Below, in pieces: positions 1 to 10,062 of a stretch of DNA of 64,000 bases. Position 1 is the first letter of the stretch. The number at the start of each line of letters is the position of its first letter. The stretch is from contig CM055096.1 in assembly GCA_029204225.1 (NCBI GenBank), positions 46,362,579 through 46,426,578 of the forward strand. The letters are read 5' to 3'. This stretch comes from Diphasiastrum complanatum. Its lineage: Eukaryota > Streptophyta > Lycopodiopsida > Lycopodiales > Lycopodiaceae. The notes under the pieces were generated by a model, which was not told where the DNA came from, ran no database searches, and was given only the letters and a program-made list of their open reading frames with translations. A program made the position numbers and the translations under genes.

Positions 1-488
1 TGTAGTTAATATAAAAAATAGTATTTTTATTTGAACATGTTTTTTGTTTTATTTTGTTTCAATAAAAAATACACTGCCATGTGGGCATATATGGACATCA
101 TTGTCATGTTGAGAGGGTTGACAACAAGTGACATACCTTTGATTGTGGTATAATGGCCCACTTTCAACAAGATAATCATTCTAGTGCGAGGGACGTAAAT
201 GTGATTTCGGCACATTGTCGGCACTTTGCAATGTATTTACAAAGTCAACTATGAGACTAACGACAATATATCATTTTTGATGTAAAATGGTTTTTGGTCA
301 TCAATGTCACGATTACAGTTGATTTCTCAAATTATATGTATATATTGATAGAGTCTGATGACATCTTAGTATTGCCACAACATTGCGAACAAGTGAAACT
401 CCACATTCTCATGAATTTGTCTTCTACTATAAATTTGTCAAATTTATTGATCTTATAAGACTAATTCAATTTTGTGATTTTCTTGTAG
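1..488. other. No gene recognised; AT-rich flank
   Basis: Short open frames here lack recognisable motifs and sit in AT-rich sequence. The last bases (TTTTCTTGTAG, ending at 488) resemble a plant 3' splice site in front of the open frame that follows. Nothing else can be supported. Confidence 0.5.
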
Positions 489-707
489 ATTATATTTCAT
501 CTAGAACGACTAGACCAAAAATGGTGGTATTTGATAGGAAGCCATTTTGAGTGTTTGAGGTCACTATGTTTGGATGAGATAGAAGAAGAGGAAGATGAAT
601 ATGAGCCTAGATCACATTCTCAAAGAAACACGATAGATAATCTACGATTGTATTTAGACCTGGATTCAAATGAGTGCAAAGACTTATGTGATGAGAATGA
701 TGCATAA
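489..707 (+). other. Possible terminal exon, acidic, unknown protein
   Basis: A 73-codon open frame with no internal ATG start begins directly after a pyrimidine-rich TTGTAG acceptor-like site and ends with TAA at 705-707. The peptide has an acidic stretch (DEIEEEEDEYE) near residues 34-44, followed by a polar tail that ends in DENDA. I recognise no family. It could be the last exon of a host gene or of a DNA-transposon transposase lying to the left of the window, or chance. The acceptor-like context and the codon-like composition are the only support. Confidence 0.22.
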
Positions 708-1740
708 ATGTAATCACAAGAATGACACATGAATGTATTTATGATTATTAATATCTATATTCAATTACATTCTGTTGTGGGAGTTAGTTGTACATAAATA
801 AGTGGTCTTGACAGAAATAGAAAACTAGAAAAAATGTGCGAGGGTCGTGGCATCTTGCGAGCATAATACCATAACTCAATGACTGGTTGCAAAATATTGT
901 ACCATGGAATAAAATAGACTTGGTCCATGTAAATAAAACAATTTAGAAGGCCCAAAGTCTAAGTTGCTAAGTTTTGTGTTGTAGTCAAAATCAAGTTGGT
1001 AGTAGGTAGAATGTGTTTCTTTGTGCACCATAGATCAAGTTGTGTTTTCTCTAAAGGGCTAGGATTTCAATCCTTGCCTTAATGAAGTAGCCAATCGAAG
1101 CACAGGGGCAAGGGCCTCCCCAAGAATAAAAAGGCACCTTTTGTTCTCCAATTTCATGCTTAATAGAGAGGAGGAGACTCTACCAATTTGGCAATTGAAG
1201 CATCCTCATGTGCTTTGCTTTCATCACTAATGCTCTTTTTGTGAATTGTTTCAAGTTCTTCCCACTTGGCTATGGTTATTGGGATATTTTTTTAATGTTT
1301 TTCCATTAGACTATTGCTTTAAGCACATGGGCTCACCTCCCTCATTTCTCTTCTCTCCCTCTCTTTACATCTTGTATATGTGTTAGGTGGACGAGTTAAA
1401 GTAGTGTTAGAGTTAGAATGGCAACTAATCTACAACTAATAACAGTTAGACATCTATACTAGTGATCTAACTCCTTTTGACAGGCGGAGGGGCTGCTCAC
1501 CTTCGTCATTGTCAGACATACTTGCTACTAACTAGTTTAGTTGTTTTTAGCTACTTTTGGAGTATTAGAGATGGTTTTGGGATAGTTTAGAAGGGATTTT
1601 CTTGTTTTGTGGTTGTTGATATATTTCAAGCTAGCAGAGGAGGTGTTTGGAGGTAGAGGAGACCTGAGACAACCTCTAAGGGCTTGACACATCAGCACCT
1701 AAACGAAAAGCCTACAAAAACCATAAAAATATGTATGTTT
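708..1740. other. Unassigned stretch, possible LTR or flank of gypsy A
   Basis: No coding motif is visible. Its position directly before the gypsy A leader would fit an upstream LTR, but no paired copy lies in the window to define ends. Pyrimidine-rich tracts occur near 1340-1370. Confidence 0.3.
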
Positions 1741-2279
1741 GAAGGGAAAAGATAGAAAAACCACCGTCAGATTTTGATTTTCACAAACCACTAGAAGCTA
1801 GCCCTCGCACGACTGACAGCAGCCTAAGGACCCAGCCCTACACAGAAGCTTGCAAGAGTTACTTTCCAACAAATTTTCAGAGAAGTTAAAAAATACGAAA
1901 AAAATTGCAGAACTGCTCAATAACCTTCGCCACTCCTGTTGAAGCTAGATCTCTTAGAGACAAGCTTACAGACGAGTCTGCGAGAGCTCCCAAACAATTC
2001 AAGAGGCCCTTTGAGAGATCGAAAAATTCAGAAAGAGCTAATTTTAGCCAAAACTTTTGCAGACTCCAAGATTTTGAGTTTCTGTTGCAACTAAGGTTCA
2101 CCACTCCTGCTGAAGCTTCCTCAATTCCTAGTAGATCTCAAGATATGATGCTTTTTACTATAAAATAGCACAAAGAACCCTCGCAAGGCCAACCCTCGCC
2201 TGATTAACCTTCGCAATTATGATCAATAGGTAGATATACTTTAGATCCATCTACAATGAAGATTTCAAGCTAATCAGAG

Positions 2280-3000
2280 CAAGGAACAATGAATTATCAA
2301 GGAAAAACTATGAAAAAAAGACTAAAATTACACCATTGGCCAGTTGATTTTCATGTCATTAGTAGTTGCAGCACAAGATTGCTTTTTCAACCAAGCGACC
2401 GAAGAGAAAGCCACATAAGAAGGGTTTAAAGTTGCCTTCATCACCCGCTTTAAACCAAGGAAGTTCTTGGAGGACCCACTTTTCCTATTGAGCAAGGTCA
2501 AAATGGGTAAACGAGAAAGGGTTCCTGACTACTTTGGGCAAGTCAAGCATCTACTATCCAAATGCAACGCAACCCTAATTCTAGCTGGGTTACCACGAAG
2601 TATCAAGAGAGAACTCAAACGACAAGAATAGTACGCTATGTTGTAGGAAGCCATGGAAGACACTATCAAAGAAGAAGATGAGAGATCAGATGATGATTCA
2701 AACCACAACTATACACTAATCCATCATCCAATTCTCTCGATTGTATCCACATCCAATGCTTCCAACATGTTGAACGATCTGCCAATTGAAAAAATTACTA
2801 AAATTTGCAAACGATAGATGGAACAACTCACAACCCAATTTGATAAAAAACTAAAGGATTTGCAGAGTGCTATTGCAACTTCATCACAATGCCAGATCAG
2901 AGTCAGACATAGTACCCATGAAGAAAAACGTATGGTGTCCAGTCTGTACCTAAAACCATACTACCAATGAGTGTCCAATGCTGAAATAAAATATCAAATT
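2280..3000 (+). pseudogene. gag: Gypsy A gag, degenerate
   Basis: In shifting frames the translation reads FLLSKVKMGKRE, then KLPRSIKRELKR, then EAMEDTIKEEDERSDDD, followed by a Ser-rich linker and a cysteine/histidine cluster (CPVCT, a stop, NHTTNECPML). The same blocks appear, better preserved, on the minus strand at 62720-63300. Gag would form the particle shell and bind RNA. Several in-frame stops (for example inside the zinc-finger-like block) show that no full protein is made. Confidence 0.72.
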
Positions 3001-3091
3001 GACATGTCAGTATTTCCATTTATGTAATGAATCTCGTTGAGGGCCAGTTCACGAGATTCCAAAAGGATTAAAAAATTATACCTTAAATGAC

Positions 3092-4160
3092 ATGGTAATC
3101 ATGTTGCCAAAAGCACAACGAGAGCCTAACAAGAATCAGGATAATAAAGAGCAAGTCTTCGAAGGACTAGCTCAAATGCAACTAGTGAATCTAGTTGAGC
3201 TAGGTGAAGAAGATAAGATTGGTCATGTGGGAGCACAATTGACATCCACTCAATTCACGCGGCTACATAATCTGCTGATGGAATATCGAGACTGTTTTGC
3301 ATAGTCATACAAGGATTTAAAGGGTACTATACCACCAACCATAGTCCAACATACCATACTGTTGGTGGATGGGGCAGTCCCCAAGGTGAGCCGTTACTAC
3401 CGCTACAATCCCAATTATACAGAGCTAATTAAATAGGAGTTGCAAAAGCTGCTTGATGCCAATTTCATCTACGAAATTGAGCATACAGAATGGGTATCAC
3501 TGATAGTTATAGTACCCAATAAAAATGGCAAAATTTGAATTTGTGTAAATTTGAAGGCACTAAATGTAATTACAAGAAAGAGTCATTTTTCTCTACCCTT
3601 TACAAAAAGTGTCATAGATCGAGTATCAGGAGCAGAAGCCTATAGTTTCCTGGATGTTTTCAGTGGCTAAAATCAAGTAAAAATTAAGCTTAATGACCAA
3701 CAGAAGACATTATTTGCCATGGAATGAAGAACTTATGCCTATAAGGTAATGTCATTCGGACTCAGTAATGCTCCAAGTGCCTTCCAAAGAGTTATGGCAG
3801 CAACATTCAGAGAGTACTTACAAAAGTTTCTGAAGATCTTCTTAGATGATCTGTGTGTGTGCATGGGCCTGATATTGAGCACTTATCTCATTTGGTAAAA
3901 GTATTGATTCAATGCCACAAGTACTAGATATCCTTGAACCTAGGAAAGTGTTAGTTTCGGGTGACACATGGCCTCATCTTAGGCCATATCGTATCTAGAC
4001 ATGGAATCACCATTGATCTCTCCAAGATAAGGGTCATTGTCCACCAGAGACGATTCATGAAGTTTACATTTTTATGAGCCATGCTAACTATTATCGGATC
4101 TTTATCTTAGATTTTGCAGAGTTAGCCAGGCCAATTTATAGACTTACCACAGAACCACAT
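3092..4160 (+). pseudogene. pol: Gypsy A reverse transcriptase, N-terminal part
   Basis: A 70-residue open frame (3092-3304) ends in LLMEYRDCFA, the acidic helix that precedes gypsy RT. The following sequence reads VPKVSRYYRYNP, LLDANFIYEIEHTEWVS, ICVNLKALNVITRKSHFSLPF, FLDVFSG, MSFGLSNAPSAFQRVM and FLDDL, which are the RT fingers and palm in canonical order. The active-site motif has decayed: FLDDL stands where the family has (Y/F)(L/V)DD(I/V). Stops interrupt the frame near 3434, 3537, 3670 and 3726. The C-terminal block FAELARPIYRLTTEPH ends at the inserted LTR and resumes at 4986. Confidence 0.8.
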
Positions 4161-4980
4161 TGTTGAATTTCACACGTGTGGATTGTCCACAACATGTACT
4201 TGTGATCTCCTAAGGTGTGTAGATGCACCAAGATCAAGACTAGATTGAGATTCAAGATCTATCTTTGATTCTATGGCAAAAACACACTACTACATGCATT
4301 CAATCACTTCCAACTCTCACTCACACGTGTGGGAAGTGTTTCAAAAGTATTCTAAGTAAAAACAAGCTGCTTTCCTTGGGTAGAGAGAGAAAAACCATCA
4401 TGAGCTCTCGGGTAGAGAGAAAAAGCTAGAAATTCAATGACACTCAAAATCCACTCAATCTCAAAATCAATTAGATCCAAAATGAGGAGTACAATGATAC
4501 TAATAGATTCATGAGCTACCACTATGCTTAACTATGATTGGATCACACTTTGCCACCTCTTAATCCTATTGGACCATTGATCCATGCACCTCTAAATTCT
4601 ATTGGACTATATTCAAGCACACCTCAATTTTCTATTGGACCTCACAAGGTTCCACCTCTAAATCCTATTGGACCTCTTAAGCTTCATCAAACAAAAGCAT
4701 AACACTTGTCTACACTCTAATTGGCACAAGTTTGGCTCTATTTTGGCTCAATAGTGGCATTACAAGTGGAAATGGATAATTTGCCATCTATGCCAAATTT
4801 GACCCTATCAACATCCTACACCTAAATGCTTGACTATGAAATTCTATGAGACCCCTATATCAAACATTTTGATTTACTTTACAATTCTCCACACGTGGGA
4901 ACATCCTCCACACATGTGAGATTCACTTACAAACTTCTATCACAAAAAATACCAAGCTAGATTTTTGCCAATTTCTCACA
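4161..4980 (-). mobile_element. Solo LTR (820 bp), related to copia M/M2 LTRs
   Basis: The insert begins TGTTGAATTT, ends ATTTCTCACA and is bounded by a perfect 5-bp duplication CACAT (4156-4160 and 4981-4985). Removing it restores the gypsy frame from TTEPH to WMDEALQIFQEL. No internal retrotransposon sequence lies between the ends, so it is a solo LTR left by LTR-LTR recombination. It shares blocks with the LTRs at 34358-35093 and 47727-48448 (G-box near the left end, GATCTCCTAAG, GGTAGAGAGAG, CCTATTGGACC); by that comparison it is minus-oriented. Palindromic G-boxes lie at 4171, 4322 and, as a variant, 4890. Confidence 0.85.
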
Positions 4981-4985
4981 CACAT

Positions 4986-5800
4986 TGGATGGATGAAGCT
5001 TTACAGATTTTCCAAGAGCTTAAAGATGCATTGGTCTTAGCGCCAATTTTACGACCGCTCAATTGGATATTGAGTTTCATGTGCATACGGATGCATCAAA
5101 GTATGTTGTTGGAGCTATCTTGACCCAACCAAGAGATTGCAAATAGGATTTTTCAATTTGTTTTGCTAGACAACAACTCAATGAAACAAATATGAACCAT
5201 TCAACTATAGAGTAAGAAACACTGACAATTAATTTTGCGATAAATTTTTTTTGACATTATCTCATGGGTGACCCAATTTGCATTTTATATGGACGATCAA
5301 TACCTAGTGAACAAGACCTGCAACACTGGACAGATCACCCGATGGTTACTCTTGTTGTTAGAATTCGATTTTGGGGTTCGTGGGGTACGCAAGGGGAAAC
5401 AACATTATATGGTAGATCATGTATCGTGGATCAAAGGGAAGGGGACTGCAATCCGACCTAATGATGAGCTACCAGATGTTGTCTTATTCTATTTTGATAT
5501 AGTACTAGATTGGGCTGCAGATATAATTGAATGTTTAATACATGGCCAACCGACAAGGCCAACTTTAAGGTAGAACAACAAAAATTAGTACTCAAGATTG
5601 CTGGCCAATTATATTGACGAGGACCAGACGACATCCTCAGGAGGTGTGTTCTTCCATATGAAACCACCCAGATTATATCATCATCACATGAAGGCATGGG
5701 CATAATGTTCACAAAATTCTACAATCAAGATATTGGTGGCCGACGATTCACAAGGATACACAAGAATACTTAATAAAATGCTATGTATTCCAATGAGCCA
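4986..5800 (+). pseudogene. pol: Gypsy A RNase H and integrase N-terminus
   Basis: After the solo LTR the frame resumes as WMDEALQIFQELKDALVLAP. It continues with an RNase H block (HTDASKYVVGAILTQP, HYLMGDP) and a connection ending in DHVSWIKGKG, NDELPDVVLF and DIIECL. Next comes the integrase zinc-binding block (GPDDILRRCVLPYE, SSSHEGMG), ending near C-Y-V-F-Q at 5785. Stops and frameshifts are frequent. The integrase catalytic core is missing. Confidence 0.72.
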
Positions 5801-5801
5801 A

Positions 5802-6739
5802 TGTAGGAAAAATAGTAATTATTGTTTCACAGAGAACCCGATGAAAATTTGAATAAATTAAACTAATATTAGTGTCTTCAATCGGGTCTGTATCTGATCC
5901 ATGTACTAATAGAATAGTATTTGCTCTGATTGAATATGCATGCGAAAATAATATGCGAAATTAAGAGATAACTTAAGACAATTTTAGACAAACAGAAACT
6001 ATTGATCAAAAATGAATTTATAATTTTGAATCTGAATTAGTATACATTTTCTTGATATCTTATCTCGCTGTTGTGTCTCTGATTTAATGAGTCTGAGAAT
6101 CTCTTCAGTTTGAGTGTCACAAAATTTTTGTGTTACAACGAGTAGTGCACATGTATTTATATTGTTACAAGACAAGTCTTTTGGCCTTTTACTCACAGGT
6201 CTTTTGGCCTTTTATTTCTATAACAATAGATCTAACCGTTTACGACGGTTCATATTCAAATAGATGCTTTGTTTCCAGGGTCGAATAATTTATGTTTGTG
6301 AATTGTTCGCGACAGTCCATTTCTTCGTCACAGCTTCATGTTTCGTGAATTATTCGCGACACTTGTCTTTTCGCAACATTTTCATCTTTCGCGAATTGTT
6401 CGCGACAGATGATAGTCTTTGAGCTTGAAGAAGAATCTAGAAGATTTCGCAAATTGTTCCCGACAATTTTGTGACATCTGAGGTTTGAACAAGAAAACAG
6501 AATATTTCGCGAAAAGATTATGTTCGTGAATCTTTCGAGCTTCAACAAAAAAAACCACGAGCTTCTACAAGAAACTGTTTCGCAAATCTTTCGAGTTGAC
6601 TGCAAGATAAATTTTTCAAATTCTTTGAGGTTGATCATGAATAGAAATGTTTCGAGTTCGCGTTCGTTTCTCATCCTTTGTCAAGTAAACTATGCACTTT
6701 GTTAGTAGAATCAAGATCAATCTCATCAGGTGTTCTACA
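5802..6739 (-). repeat. Inferred 3' LTR of copia element H
   Basis: On the minus strand a purine-rich tract at 6740-6755 is followed by TGTAGAACACC, which marks the LTR start at 6739. The other end is uncertain: a TG at 5802 (TGTAGG) would make the ends inverted TGTAG/CTACA, but the gypsy reading frame may extend a little past it. No 5' partner was found. The region 6290-6560 has a cluster of TTCGCGAA/TTCGCGAC motifs absent elsewhere in the window. Confidence 0.5.
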
Positions 6740-6755
6740 CCTCCCTCTCAAAGTG
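6740..6755 (-). other. Polypurine tract of copia H
   Basis: The minus strand reads CTTTGAGAGGGAGG immediately before TGTAGAACACC. This is the expected polypurine primer for plus-strand synthesis next to a 3' LTR, and it lies just after the RNase H C-terminal coding block (ADIFTKPLNKALFEKQR). Confidence 0.65.
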
Positions 6756-8640
6756 TGCAGTTGGATTAACCCCAATCTTCTTCGCTGCTTCTCGAACAAA
6801 GCTTTATTGAGTGGCTTTGTAAATATATCAGCTGTCATTTCCTCTGTGAGTATGAAGACTGTCTTCAGTATCTTCTTCTCGATAAGTCCCAAATCACATG
6901 ATACTTGATAGTTATGTGCTTCATTTTTTAATGAAATACAGGACCTTTCGTAAGATAGATTGCTAAAGTGTTATCCATTAACAAGACATAAGGTTCAGAA
7001 ATAGATTCATCAAATCCTTCCAACATCTGTTTGATCCAGATAAGCTCGTTTGCCATCTTGGCTACTGCTACGTATTCCGCTTCACAGGAAGATTGAGCTA
7101 TTGTTGTTTGCTTCTTGCTTATTCAAAGTATGGCTACGCCAGATACTAGAGTACAACCTCCTAAAATACTTTTGCTATCATCCTTCATAGATGCTCAGCT
7201 TGCGTCACTGTAAGATTTGATGTCAAATCCAACTTTCTTCGAATAACACAATCCATAGTCTTTCGTTTCCTAGAGATATTGTAGTACTCTTTTTGCTAAC
7301 TTCCAATGCAACGATCTTGGGTTCTGATTATATTGGCTCAGCTTGTATACTGCAAACGCTATATCAGGTCTGGTGTTGTTTACTAGATATAACAATGATT
7401 CAATCAGCCTACAATAGGGTGTTTTGGCCATTCGTTCCTCTTTCTTGAGAGTCTGCGGACAATCTGCCTTACTCAGTATTGTTCCAAGTATCATGGGAGT
7501 ATGCACACCTTTGCATTCAAGCATGTTGAAGTTTTCAATGATATTTTGAGTGTACTTTTGTTGGTGAAAATATAACTTACCGCCTTCAAAGTCTCTTTGA
7601 ATCTGCAAGCCTAGATAGATTTTAGCTTCTCCTAGGTCAGCGAGCTCAAATATTTCAGAAAGTTCTCTTTTGATCTTTGGAATTAACTTATCTCTTCTTG
7701 AGAAAATAAGCGTGTCATCAACATAGACAACTAGAATGATTATTTCATTTTTGATATGCTTGATATAGACATTTGACTCAGCAAATAGAGGTTTGAAGCC
7801 TAAGGAACGTAGTGCTTCGTCCTTCTTTCTATACCCTTGTCTCGGTGCTTGTTTCAGACTATAAATGCTTTTATTCATGTGACATCCATATTCTGGATAT
7901 TCTTGGCTTACAAAACCAAGTGGTTGGTTAATGAATAAGTCTTCTTCCAAGTCTGCATGCAAGAAAGCACCACAATATGGATTTTCAGATCATGAGCCAC
8001 TGCATACGCAAATAACAAGCGAATTGATGTATGTTTGGCTACCGGTGAGAAAGTATCAGTGTAGTCAATTTCCATACTTCTGTGAAAATCCTTTAGCAAC
8101 CAACCTTGCTTTGTATTTGATGTTTTCACCATCAGGAAGCAACCAACCTTGCTTTGTATTTGATGTTTTCACCATCAGGACTTGTTTTGATCTTGTAGAT
8201 CCACTTGCATTTGACTGGTTTTCTGTCATCAGGTATTGGTGCAAGTGTCCATACATTGTTCTTATACATGGATGACATTTCGTCCTCCATTTCCTGAATC
8301 CAGCGATCTTTATCTGGTCCATCAGCAACTTTCTCGAATTTTTGAGGTTCTTCTGGTGGATTTCGTTGTCTATTAGATCTTCTCACAGGTGGTTTCGAGT
8401 TCGATTCTGCAGGTTTCGAGTTCGATTCTAATTCGACCTTGTCTGCTGGAATTTGAGCTGGTGATTCGAGTCTATCAAGTACTCGATCTTGAACTCCCTC
8501 TTAAACTGGTAATTCTCTTTTATTTTCTGCTTGTTTTACTTCTGTTGTCGTTGGTAGCTCATAATAGTTTTTTCAGAATTTCATAGTCGACTAGATCATT
8601 GTTTGCTATATATTTCGTCTCATCAAATTTAACATCTTGA
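6756..8640 (-). pseudogene. pol: Copia H RT-RNase H, frameshifted
   Basis: Reading on the minus strand: an acidic linker (RRSNRQRNPPEEP), RT N-terminus (VKCKWIYKIKTSPDGENIKYKARLVA, up to about 8140), RT palm (HMNKSIYSLKQAP, LVVYVDDTLIF at about 7714-7725), thumb (CKGVHTPMIL, NNTRPDIAFAVYKLSQY), then RNase H scraps and the C-terminus TADIFTKPLNKALF. A perfect 43-bp tandem duplication (8095-8137/8138-8180) throws RT out of frame at KARLVAKGF, and further stops lie in RNase H. The YVDD active-site residues survive, but no continuous enzyme can be made. Confidence 0.85.
8095..8180. repeat. Perfect 43-bp tandem duplication in RT
   Basis: Two identical 43-bp units, each starting AGCAACCAACC, lie back to back. 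The length is not a multiple of three, so it shifts the RT frame. The perfect identity points to a recent slip in an otherwise old copy. Confidence 0.95.
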
Positions 8641-9402
8641 ACAATTTTTATTCTGCTAGTTTCGAGCACATAGAACAATAATATGACGAATGTAACTCGA
8701 ATCCTACCAGAAAACCTTGTTCTGTCTTTTCATCGAGTTTCTAGCTTGTCTGGTATGTGCATATATACTGCGCACCCAAATGTCCAAACATGTGTTAGAT
8801 TTGGCTTCAACTTCCACCATATCTCATGAGGAGTTTTATCTGGTATTTGAGATTTCAGAATATAATTCTAAAGATAATTCGATGTAGCCACTGCTTCTGC
8901 CCACAACTATTTTGGTGCTTTCGCATGAGCCATCATACACCTTACAGCTTCCATAAGTGTACGATTCCTTCGTCCAGCTATTCCATTGTGTTGAGGTGTG
9001 TATGATGCAGTCTTCATATGCATAATACCTCGATCAGTACAATAAGCCTTGAATTCGTTGGAAATGTACTCGCCTCCACGATTTGTGCAAATCTGCTTCA
9101 ACTTATTGCATGTCTGCTTCTCGGCCCAATTTGTATACTCAACGAATTTCTCGAAAGCTTTAGATTTTGTACGTATAAAGTATACTACAGTGAATTTGCT
9201 GAAGTCATCAATAAACATTATGAAGTATTTTGCATCACCCAATGACAATACTCCGAATGGTCCACAAATATCTGAATGCACAATTTCAAGTACCTTAGTG
9301 CTTTATAAACATCCTTATTGAAAGGTGTTCTAGTCATCTTTCCTTTAAGACAGGATTCGCAGGTAATTCGAGTATCTCTACTGCTGATACAAGGCTTAGT
9401 GG
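8641..9402 (-). pseudogene. Copia H integrase, catalytic residues lost
   Basis: The minus-strand frame at 8907-9281 begins MHSDICGPFG, the first catalytic Asp block, and continues with FIMFIDDFSKFTVVYF. The second catalytic block reads CTNRGGEY where RxDxGGEY is expected, so the Asp is Asn. The third reads NGIAGRRNRTL where NGxAERxNRTL is expected, so the Glu is Gly. With two of three DDE residues gone this integrase could not join DNA. The tract from 8880 down to 8641 holds the degenerate integrase C-terminus. The frame ends at the T1 insertion, and the rest of the gene resumes at 15844. Confidence 0.82.
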
Positions 9403-9407
9403 CTTGG
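9403..9407. repeat. Target-site duplication CTTGG (left) of T1
   Basis: CTTGG directly precedes the left LTR end TGTGAAAAAT and is repeated at 15839-15843 directly after the right LTR end TTTTCACA. Five base pairs is the usual staggered cut of copia integrase. Confidence 0.95.
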
Positions 9408-10062
9408 TGTGAAAAATACAGATCCTAAGTGGATCTAAACTCCAAGATCATTGGCTTGAATGCTTGCACTCCAAACTACATAAGCTAGGAATTGGCAACA
9501 CATTCTATGCTACCTAGAATGCAAAGAACTTGATCAAAAAGCATTTATCACAAATGGAAACTTCCATAAACATCAAGTGCGGCCCAAAATAGCATTATAC
9601 AGTCCATAATACATCAGCCTACCACTTTTGGAAAGCACCTAAGATCATACACAATAGCTTGAAGACAATACACACAACAATGCTCTCAATGGAGGAAGAA
9701 ACAATGACAATGATCTATTGATCTCAATGAAGCATACAAAAGGTTTCTCCAACCTGTTCTCCACGACTTCCCTACTATTTATGGATGAGGAAGATGACTC
9801 TCTCTCCTCTCTCTAGAAGGTACTTGACCCTAGATATTCCCTATATAGGAAAAATAGCTAAAAATGGCTTATATGACCAAAATACATCAAAATGGTCTCA
9901 TTTTGAAGGGTATGAAGTTTGACACTTCATCATACTGAAAAAATACAGTAAATAAAAACATTGTGGCCTGGTTCACACGTGTGAAACTCCAGAACCAAAA
10001 CTATTTACAATTTTAGCCAATTTAGGCCTCAAACTAGCTAGGAAATGTTGACAATTTTCACA
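9408..10062 (-). repeat. T1 3' LTR (655 bp)
   Basis: On the minus strand it runs from TGTGAAAATTG to ATTTTTCACA and matches 15184-15838 base for base as far as I can see. It contains the palindrome CACACGTGTG at 9974-9983, 79 bp from its U3 end, and a TATA-like CTATATAG at 9841-9848. The polyprotein stop codon lies five bases inside it. Confidence 0.95.

Larger units (their letters stand above)
1741..5800 (+). mobile_element. Ty3/gypsy element A, degenerate, interrupted
   Basis: Reading forward the tract holds leader, gag, reverse transcriptase, RNase H and the start of integrase in Ty3/gypsy order. All of them carry stop codons and frameshifts, so this is a dead copy. The gag matches, in the opposite orientation, the gag at 62720-63500, and the leader shares CCCTCGCA-type motifs with 63910-63955. 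Pol is split between RT and RNase H by the insertion at 4161-4980. The right end runs into the inferred LTR of copia H near 5800, and the integrase is cut off there. The limits are approximate because no LTR pair is visible. Confidence 0.75.

Noticed and set aside
8380-8490. tRNA-like TTCGATTC motifs
   Set aside because: The repeated TTCGAGTTCGATTCT comes from the Ser/Glu-rich linker of copia H; no acceptor stem or anticodon arm is present.
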